NCBI GenBank assembly: GCA_947311845.1
Contig: CAMZMU010000049.1
Coordinates: 10,741,138-10,805,137 of the forward strand
Source: Poa pratensis
Lineage: Eukaryota; Streptophyta; Magnoliopsida; Poales; Poaceae
Length of the DNA stretch: 64,000 nucleotides
Reading direction: 5' to 3'
The notes under the pieces were generated by a model. That model was not told the DNA's origin. It worked only from the letters and a program-made list of their open reading frames with translations, and made no database searches. Shown here piece after piece: positions 56,480-64,000 of this stretch (its first letter is position 1; the number at the start of each line of letters is the position of its first letter). The position numbers and the translations under genes are program-made.

Positions 56480-57490
56480 CTGGGCTTAAAAGGATCAACG
56501 TGATCCAAAAGGGTTTCCTATGGATGGGTATATCTGGTGAGAGGGGGAAGGGCAAGGGCAAGTCGACTTGGAAAGAAAGTCGGCCCCAAACCCTAAGGAT
56601 CCGCCATCCCCCCCCCCCCCCCCCCAACACACACACACACACAGCTCCTTACCTAGTCCAACTAGGAGTTGGAGTCCTAGTACTACTAGGACCCTTTAGG
56701 GCCCAATCCGAATTGACCTTGGGGGGAGTCCTCCCCCACAAGGAAAGTGAAGGGGAATCCCTCAAAGGGCATGCGCCGGACTCGGCTGCCCGACACCCCC
56801 CTTTCCGGGTTTTCTCTAAAACCCTCAAGACTAATGTATATACCTTCATATAAATCTCAGAATAAATCCAACAGCTATTAGAACTCTTTCTACACCCCGG
56901 AACATCTCATGCTCGCTTACAATTCCCAGAGCACTTCCGATGTCTTTTCGGGATTTTTTTTTGGCGAGTGGCCAATACTCCACAAAATCGGCATACAAAG
57001 CGCAATTCATCGGCGCTACCTCCACAAATATGAAAAGGATCATTAGGAAAGTTTGGTCACCTCCCAAAAAAAATTGCATGGCTGACCGTTTGGAGAGATG
57101 TGGGTGGCCAAATTGTGGTCTTTGCCCGCTTTGCAAGAAGGCCCCCCAAGTCCATTCCCATCTTCTGGCCCATTGCCGCTTCACCACATGGATTTGGAGT
57201 TTTTTGAAGGATAGGTTTGGCTTGCCCGACCTTGCACCTCACACTTGGTCGGCCATGTCGACATAAGAATGGTGGTCCCACATGTCCGATGCTACCACTC
57301 CTAACCACAAAGCAATGGCTTCCCTCACGCTTCTCACGTCTTTACATATTTGGAATGAGTGCAATGCCCATATTTTTTGCAACAAGCATGCCTTGACGAT
57401 CTTGATTCTTGAGAAGATCAAGTTACAGGCTAAGATGTGGGTTATTGCGGGTGCAAAATGTTTTGGTGAAATAATGCCGACAGAGTAGTC
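56480..57490 (+). pseudogene. LINE C-terminal remnant (zinc-binding reverse-transcriptase region)
   Basis: 56490-56530 reads KRINVIQKGFLWMG, typical of the plant LINE region after the RT. An unrelated stretch with an 18-base C run (56608-56625) and an (AC)n repeat intervenes. 56940-57266 then continues with GQYSTKSAYKAQFIG, ADRLERCGWPNCGLCPLCKK and HLLAHCRFTTWIW, the zf-RVT domain with its Cys/His pattern. After one stop, ASLTLLTSLHIWNECNAHIF follows, ending at GEIMPTE (57488). Inactivated by stops and the internal insertion. Confidence 0.75.
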
Positions 57491-60049
57491 CGGTTGTAAC
57501 ATTTATAATACTTGTTATTGTCTGAACTCTTTTTTAACTAATAGATTGGGGTAAACCTTGTTCCTCACTTTTGAAACAAATACTAGGTAACTATCAAATT
57601 TACAGATCCCAATCTCCTATCTGCTAGGCCACAATACTGAATATTACCCTAGAGGAGATGCAAACGGAAACATGTGTAAATTTTCTCAAGAAAGCAAAAT
57701 TTGATAGACTAATGAACAACCTAGAGCTATAGTATTTCGGCTAGAACACTCCGCCAAGATATTTAAGTATAAGAAAATATACACGAGCATATATATATAC
57801 ACTCACATATGCCTAGAGTTCATCTAAGTAATACTCAGCTTTTCAATGAGCATTTTGTTTGTAAGACTTGGGTTTAAGTTAAGGCAAATATAATGTACTT
57901 TAAAGTTTTTTTATAAGAATCTGTAAGGTTAAATATTGGAATTGTGCACCTAAAATAGTGTACCTTAATATGGTCTAATTAACCTAAGTGTGATAGAAAA
58001 CTATAATAAGGCAACCGAGAGATGCGTCGAGATGTGGCCAAGTTTGAATACGTGTAGGTCCTCCAACGTTGTTGAAGCGGACAAACCGGAAGTGCTGCTC
58101 CTATCCGGGTGGCCGGTCGACGACCACCATGGGCCCATCAAAGACACCTCATTTATATGCTCCACATCTCTTTGTTCGTACCATAGGCAATGCAATATAG
58201 AAATCACCATCAAGATATTTGTACAGTAAGCTTTAGATATCCTTTTAAGATAATTAAGGATATTAAATAGAAGCGAACACATATACATGCCTATAATCTA
58301 TCTAGTGGCACAATTAATGCAAACATGATGCAATTTTGTATTTTTTATCTAGCGTTATTCGTTTTAAATAACCTTTTTCTAAGGGACAACATGTCGAAAA
58401 GAAACATCCAGCACATTCTCTTTCCAAACATGATTTATGCTACAATGATAACCCTAAATATTAAAACATTCAATCAAAATGAATAGGTGAATAGTTATCT
58501 CTCTAACGATTTAAAGTGTTCTAGAAAACTATAATGGTTGAGATCAGATCATTCAAATGAACTTGTGCATTTTAATCACAAGGATAACCCTAAAGAACAT
58601 GCCCGTGACTCCTAAAATAGCAACCACCATGACATAGGCAAGCACATCCGCATGTTGTTGGGAGTCCTGTGGAAGACGGCTGTGAGGGCATCCCGGAGGC
58701 CTCCACCTCCTTGTGTTCCTGGTGCTGGTGCGAGGTAAAAGATATCGTCCGCCGCTAGGACGCGCAGAGCAATTTCGTAGTATTGGTAGGGCCCCTATTG
58801 CACAGGCATAAGAATGAAGAGGGGAGTAACAACGCTCGCAAGTCCAGCCGCCGACACCGATTTCCCGGATTGTTGATCCGCTGAAGGGCTTTTGGCTCCT
58901 CCTCCGTCACCTGGAGGATGAGGCCTAGCCGCGACTCGTTGAAACCATAACCACGGGGACGCCATGGGGAGAGGAGGACATGCCGGTGGGGCTTGAAGAC
59001 ATTGTGAAAGAAGTATTTCTTCACCATTGGGGATCAGAATCCAACGGCTAAATTTTGCGGGCACCCATGCATGGATGGGAGAGCTGGGAGAACGAGAAAA
59101 GGAAGCAGGAGGGATGTCTGGCAAAGGGTCCCCTATGTACTTCTTCTTCCAGCAAGCTCAATTCTGGTGTCGGAGGAACCCAGCGACTTCCTTCCTCCCG
59201 AAGGACGTACCATTAGACAACTTAAAAATTGTAAAGGTCCCGTTTCCGCTATTCCTCGTTTTTTCTCGTGAGGGGCAACAAAGTTTCTTCGTCAAATCTT
59301 TCTTCTTTTTTATTTAGCTACTAATTTTCAACAAAGAGGGAGAAATGTTATAAGTTGATTTTTTTTACCAAATAAATAAAAATACCGTATTAGTGTGTCC
59401 ATACAAAATTGAAGCCATGGGGAAGAGACAAAGATCAGACGCGACATAATTTGAAAAATGTTCACAGGTTCAAAAAAATTCGATTTTACACTGATTTTAT
59501 TTTAAAATAGAAATTTTGTTTCTTTAATTTTGTATGTATAACTTGTAGAAAAAAGAAAGTAAAATAACTCACATGTTGATGGGCCACTAACATGTGCGAC
59601 CCTATGTGGCTCAGGCGAAGGCAGCGCCGTTCTAGAAGATGACCAGCACGGGGAAACCTCTCGGCTAAGGAAGTATTGAGTTAGTTTTCCAATAGCCGCT
59701 ATTCTCCGCCCTCAGTTTTATTGGTATCTGTCTTTCTACGAGAATTCGAATTTCAGTATGCCGAGACGACATCCAATGGTTTGGCGTAGATGCACCCATC
59801 ATTTTGGAACATCATATTTTTGCTTTCCTCTTGGATGGAGGGTAATGAAAAGAAGAATAATCAAAGGAGGGGTAAACTGCTAAAATATCATATCGTTTTT
59901 TTAGGATAAAAGTATCATATCGGACCACGAGGTGGATTGCTTTGTAGTTGAATTCTTTGCCATGTCCCAAAAATACATACGTGAATTAGTCCTGACGTGA
60001 CATGGGGATATTTTGGACGTGGCATTTTAAAAAATTCTGGCGTTTTTTT
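57491..60049. other. Mostly A/T-rich intergenic sequence
   Basis: No gene is supported. A short mixed-composition piece at 58010-58140 and a GC-rich piece at 58660-59130 have open frames on both strands without splice or domain support. Confidence 0.4.
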
Positions 60050-60590
60050 TACAGGAACACAACAAGCAAGATCGCTGGCCACAAGACTGGTACAGAATCT
60101 AGGAAATCTGACAGCCAAACATAGTGATCGGCCTGCCGTTCTCTCATACCCAGCGCTGCTAGTGAATCAGCAGGCTTATTACATGCCCTCGGGCAATACT
60201 GAACATCAAAGTCATTAAATCCAGTGATAAGCTGAACTTGATATCTAGGAAGAGGTGACCCAGCTTGGATTGATCGAACAAAGATGACAGCAAGGCGTGC
60301 TTTAGCGTATGTGAATCAGTCTCGATGATTATGCGCCCGGTACCCAGCTGATCAGCAATACATATGCCATGGTATATCGATCGCCAGAGTCTCCGTATGG
60401 AGAGCATCGCTGGCATGTTGACTACTCCCGGCAGATGGCACCGTTGCTGTCTCGCGCGATCACCCCCAGCCTCCTACACGTGATTCCTCCAGGAACGCCC
60501 CTCAGTATTAATCTTGATAACTTCAGTTGGCGGACATGCTCAGCGAGGGGTTGCCTAGCTTATAATGGAGGTGAGCCACGATTTTCTAGA
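60050..60590 (-). pseudogene. RNase H-like (RVT_3) domain fragment of a LINE
   Basis: The minus strand reads PPTEVIKINTEG near 60520, GGWGVIARDSNGAIC in a shifted frame, then GTGRIIIETDSHTLKHALLS near 60330, KLGHLFLDIKF, and, after another shift, CPRACNKPADSLAALG near 60180. This order is that of plant LINE-type RNase H domains. The metal-binding Asp in the first strand appears as Glu (INTEG), and there are several breaks. It is a separate insertion from the plus-strand copy at 15850-16755. Confidence 0.75.
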
Positions 60591-60599
60591 ACCATATTA

Positions 60600-61151
60600 C
60601 TTTGAAAATTTGATTTCCATTAACTACTCCGTAATATTTTACTAGTCTAATCCTTTTGCTCGCTTGGGCTATTGAAATGAAGCCTTGGTTTCACATTCAG
60701 TTTCATGCTACTTTGTGCTAGCTGCAGACCTGCAGTAGGCACTAGGTTGGAACATGCATTTCATATGTATGGTTTTTATAAGGAAAAATAATTCATATAG
60801 ATATTATTTAGTAGACTAGGGCTAATCGAGTCTTTTTTTCCTGGAGAGAAAATGGAATATCTTCAGAGCAGTACCGTGTTAACTGAAGATGATGAACTCA
60901 GTGTTATTCTACTACTGTGTATCGAAATCTTAGCTGTGAAGCGGAGGAAATATTGACAAATTCACGAGTCTCAGCCGACCTCGACTTCCAATGGTCTCCG
61001 GATTGGATTGTTTGGGATCGGAGTTCGGAGACGTTCTACAGAGTCGAGAGCGAGAAGCGGTCGCAATCGAAGCCGAGAGATCCCAGCTGCCTTTGCCGCC
61101 ACCGCCTCACCGGCCGGCCTCCCGTCCTCAGTTGGATTGTCAGTCGCAGGG
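60600..61151. other. Promoter/5' flank of the gene at 61152
   Basis: A/T-rich to about 60950, then CpG-rich leader text into the ATG. No separate gene is supported, although overlapping frames are open in the CpG-rich part. Confidence 0.4.
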
Positions 61152-61289
61152 ATGGCGACTATCCGGTCCGCCCTCCGGCGCCTGGCACCGGCCGCTGGTT
61201 TCGTCAGCAAAGGCGTCCGCGTCAGCCCTGGACCTAGCGTCACCGCCAGGGTAGGTACCTGAAATCTCCCAATGTCTAATTAACCTTTC

Positions 61290-61462
61290 GCTCTGTTTGG
61301 ATGATGGTATTGAATTGGGTGGGAATACCAAAACCCGAGATGAACTGGAAATTGCCTCCTAGGCGGCTAGGCCAAGAAACCTGGCCGATACCGAGGCCAG
61401 CCAAACAGCTTAATTCGGGCAATTGATGATTCCGATCCTGAATATCGACATCCAAACGCAGC
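61290..61462. mobile_element. MITE-like foldback in intron 1
   Basis: GCTCTGTTTGGATG at 61290-61303 and CATCCAAACGCAGC at 61449-61462 are inverted with two mismatches. No target duplication was found. Confidence 0.45.
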
Positions 61463-61598
61463 CTTGTTCTTTTGGGCGAGCCACGGTTATGTTAAGGGTA
61501 ATTTTTGGCTTACTTTGGTAGGTTATAATTCTGTTCATCTGTTCTGATTTGCAGCGGACTCTCTTCACCCAATACGGTGGATTCAGGACGTTTATGAG

Positions 61599-62078
61599 GA
61601 GTTATTTGCACTGGTGGTCACACAACTCGACAGCTATGTGCACTTAAGTCACACAACTGGATAACGGAATTTTTTGGTCACACAACTCGTCATCTGGTGC
61701 ACTTAAGTCACTGACCCCACCTGTCAGGCCGTTTTCCGTTGAAGTTGATGCTGACTGGACACGTAATTTTGCAAAAAACCCCCTGTATTTTTGTACATTT
61801 GCAAAAACCCCCATGTATTTTTTTCAAAAAAACCCCTGAATTTTTGAAATGTCCAAAAATACAGGGTTTTTTTTGCAAATGTACAAAAATACAGGGGGGG
61901 TTTTGCAAGATTACGTGTCCAGTCAGCATCAAGTTCAACGGAAAACGGCCTGACAGGTGGGGTCAGTGACTTAAGTGCACCAGATGACGAGTTGTGTGAC
62001 CAAAAAATTCAGTTATCCAGTTGTGTGACTTAAGTGCACATAGCTGTCGAGTTGTGTGACCACCAGTGCAAATAACTC
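61599..62078. mobile_element. Mutator-type hairpin MITE, 480 bp
   Basis: The ends GAGTTATTTGCAC and GTGCAAATAACTC are perfectly inverted. GTTTATGAG flanks both sides (61590-61598, 62079-62087), a 9-bp target duplication typical of Mutator-like elements. The inverted repeats run almost to the centre (arms of about 230 bases, for example TCACACAACTCGACAGCTAT mirrored near 62040), so the transcript would fold into one long hairpin. No ORF. Confidence 0.92.
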
Positions 62079-62340
62079 GTTTATGAGTGAGCGCTTCAGT
62101 CTGTACGTATTACATTACCATTCTTTTCCTCTCAAATGTTGTGGCCAGATTCGTCATCTAACGGATTTTTAATCCTATTATTATTACAGGAAGAAGCCGG
62201 AGACTTGGTTTTTAGGCATCGCCATTGCCGTCGGAGGTACTTACAGATTTATAGTGCAGAAGGATTGGGACGATGCCCGCACTAGCACGATGATAAAAGA
62301 TGAAGAGGGAGACAAAGCTCTAAAGGATCCAATTACCTGA

Positions 62341-62529
62341 ACCATCAATGTAATTACTTGAATGTGCTTAAAGTACTTGTACGGTGTAAATTGTGCTACT
62401 CTCGTATGGGCTGTGAAAATGTAGCTCGACCGACTAGTGAGACGCCATGGCCGTGCAGGTTGTGCCATCCCATGACGTTGTCTGAGCGGCTAACAAACTA
62501 ACCTACTTAGCTAAAAGACCAGGACTAAC
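62341..62529. other. 3' flank of the interrupted gene
   Basis: A short spacer between the gene stop and the Copia LTR; presumably includes the 3' untranslated region. No feature seen. Confidence 0.4.
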
Positions 62530-62947
62530 TGTTAGGTTGATCTCCTATCCGTGCGAGCCCAACGGTCGCACGACCTTGATCCCACGCCCTGATCGGGGGC
62601 GTCCAACCGAACCAATGGTTGGTGGGCCCCTGTGACCTGCGCTATATAGAGGGTGGGGGCCGGCAGCACGCAGTACGAGGTTCACCGCGTGTTGTTCAAC
62701 CCCACCAACACATCTCTACCGATCTATGGTTAGCGCAGAGCTCACGGGAAGCATCACCGCCGCCGTCGCCACTCACTGCCATCGCCGGCCACCTCCACCA
62801 TGGCCGGCACACCGGAATCATCTGCGCAAGGCGAAGGTGCCCTTCTCCCTCCCATCTCTCGGTTCTCTCTCTCACATATGAGTTAGATCGATTCCTCAAA
62901 GTGCATCCGTGGAAGTTCTAGCCTAGATGTTCCTAGTGGTTTTAACA
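62530..62947 (+). repeat. 5' LTR of the plus-strand Copia element
   Basis: 418 bp, TGTTAGG... to ...TTTTAACA (TGTTA/TAACA ends), with a TATATAG box at 62643-62649. The second LTR lies outside the window. Confidence 0.75.
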
Positions 62948-62948
62948 T

Positions 62949-62960
62949 TGGTATCAGAGC
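62949..62960 (+). other. Primer-binding site, tRNA-iMet type
   Basis: TGGTATCAGAGC, one base after the LTR end. Confidence 0.9.
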
Positions 62961-62999
62961 GTGAAAGTATGTAAAACAAATCAAAAAGGGTGCAAACCG

Positions 63000-64000
63000 A
63001 AGTACAGGAACACTAGAAATCATTCACACTGACATTTGTGGACCATTTTCTATGAAAAGTGTGGATGGCTATGACTCGTTCATAACATTCACAGATGATT
63101 ACTCCCGATATGGTTATATTTATCCAATCAAAAAAAAGTCTGAATCGTTAGATAAATTTAAAATATTCAAATCTGAAGTAGAAAATCAGCATGATAAAAG
63201 AATAAAGATAGTAAGATCTGACCGTGGGGGGAATACTACGGTCGGCACACTCCATATGGCCAAGTCCATGAACCTTTTGCGAGGTTCTTACACGAGACTG
63301 GCATAGTGGCCCAGTATACAATGCCGGGTGACCCCCAGCAAAATGGAGTAGCTGAAAGGCGTAACCGTACACTTATGGATATGGTGCGCAGCATGATGAG
63401 TTACTCCACCTTGCCATTGGGATTATGGATGGAGGCGCTTAAAACCGCCATTCACATTCTCAATAGAGTACCAAGCAAGTCGGTGCCCAAAACACCGTAC
63501 GAGTTGTGGACAGGAAGAGTAACCTCTCTACAACACTTCAGAGTGTGGGGGAGCCCAGCTGAGGCCAAAGTCTTTAATCCAAATATTGCAAAATTAGATC
63601 TCTAAACGGTCAGTTTTCACTTCATTGGCTATCCTGATAAATCAAAATGTTTTCGTTTCTACTGTCCAGACAAATACACAAAGTTTGTAGAAACGAGACA
63701 TGCAGTCTTCTTAGAGGACGAAATGATGAGGGGGAGCATGGTAACTCGGAAAATTGATCTTGAAGAGAAGAGGGTGTGTGCACCTTTTCCGATGATTCAG
63801 GAATCATTTTTCGCACTACCTGTTGTACCTGCACCGACTGAGGTTGAGGTGCGAGCACCTGTTGTAACTCCACCCGTGACAACTATGGATGAAGTTTCGG
63901 AACCTGTCCGTCAGGAGCCGACTGAACCCGTTGTTGAGCATGAAATGGAGGTGCAGCAGCCACTTCCAGAAAATGAGGCCCTTAGAAGGTCTAAAAGAGC
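63000..64000 (+). pseudogene. Copia integrase core and following linker, damaged
   Basis: The core starts TGTLEIIHTDICGPF near 63005, continues FTDDYSRYGYIYPIKKKSES and IVRSDRGG, and changes frame near 63230. It resumes at [20 protein letters not shown], so all three catalytic acidic residues (D, D, E) are still visible. An in-frame TAA at 63603-63605 interrupts it before HFIGYPDKSKCFRFYC and an acidic, Pro/Val/Glu-rich linker that ends LRRSKRA at the window edge, where RT would begin. One frameshift and one stop make it non-functional as read. Confidence 0.85.

Larger units (their letters stand above)
61152..62340 (+). pseudogene. Small probable mitochondrial protein gene, exon 2 hit by a MULE-type MITE
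   Basis: Exon 1 is 61152-61250 (33 codons, starting MATIRSALRRLAPAAG, ending AGG|GTAGGT). Exon 2 starts at 61555 after TTTGCAG and resumes beyond the insertion at 62088-62102, ending before GTACGT. Exon 3 is 62190-62340 after ATTACAG, with KKPETWFLGIAIAVGGTYRF and a charged tail to TGA. Without the 480-bp element and one TSD copy, the exons are 99, 59 and 151 bases and phases agree, giving 102 residues. As it stands, the reading frame enters the MITE and stops after about 15 codons. The N-terminus looks like a mitochondrial presequence, with one hydrophobic span in exon 3. The family is not recognised. Exon skipping or splicing inside the MITE could rescue it, so allele status is uncertain. 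Confidence 0.65.
62530..64000 (+). mobile_element. Copia element lacking gag and protease, cut by window edge
   Basis: LTR, primer site and then, only about 40 bases later, integrase coding text. Gag, protease and the integrase zinc module are deleted. The element continues past 64000. Confidence 0.85.

Noticed and set aside
60917..61262. ORFs starting upstream of 61152 and running through exon 1
   Set aside because: They read through leader sequence and past the consensus donor at 61251; the MATIRSAL start with a 33-codon exon matches the related gene.

Overview
This window is nuclear DNA of a grass, most likely a pooid (Triticeae/Aveneae/Poeae type). The evidence is GT-AG introns in short genes, GC-rich Ala/Arg-rich first exons, an LTR opening TGATACGTCTC...ACGTATC that I associate with pooid Gypsy elements, a Sirevirus-type Copia element, and nested CACTA, Mutator, hAT and Tourist elements. 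Most of the sequence is transposable-element DNA. Host-type genes are few, short and interrupted by introns. Positions come from reading by eye; no search was run. Layout: 1-454 holds the 5' part of an unrecognised minus-strand ORF. 835-5152 is a truncated minus-strand Gypsy-like element with a tRNA-Asp primer site and only a protease-type ORF. 6699-8200 is a two-exon gene for a small, probably mitochondrial single-span protein. 10.5-11.6 kb holds a leader-intron gene for an 86-residue protein. 15.8-16.8 kb is a LINE RNase H tail split by a hAT MITE. 17.2-18.8 kb is a Pack-type element carrying a PPR gene fragment. 18.8-21.2 kb is a 5'-truncated LINE. 21517-22331 is a second hAT element. 23353-26197 is a minus-strand multi-exon gene with a tandemly amplified 87-bp phase-0 exon. 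28285-38311 is a plus-strand solo LTR split by a related, oppositely oriented Gypsy element (28800-37236, TSD GGGCT) that encodes gag and protease but no pol. About 39.2-56.24 kb is a CACTA element with captured exon-like sequence, split by a young 11.85-kb Sirevirus-type Copia element (44186-56032, TSD AAAAG). 56.5-57.5 kb and 60.05-60.6 kb hold LINE remnants. 61152-62340 is a three-exon gene that looks distantly related to the 6.7-kb gene; a 480-bp Mutator-type hairpin with a perfect 9-bp TSD sits in its second exon. 62530-64000 is a plus-strand Copia element that lacks gag and protease and runs off the window. The most unusual signals are these: the Copia element's CCGGA-N3-TCCGG palindrome arrays, found both upstream of the LTR TATA box and upstream of its extra third ORF; the predicted private intron of that ORF; the tandem-exon gene; and the hairpin MITE inside an exon.
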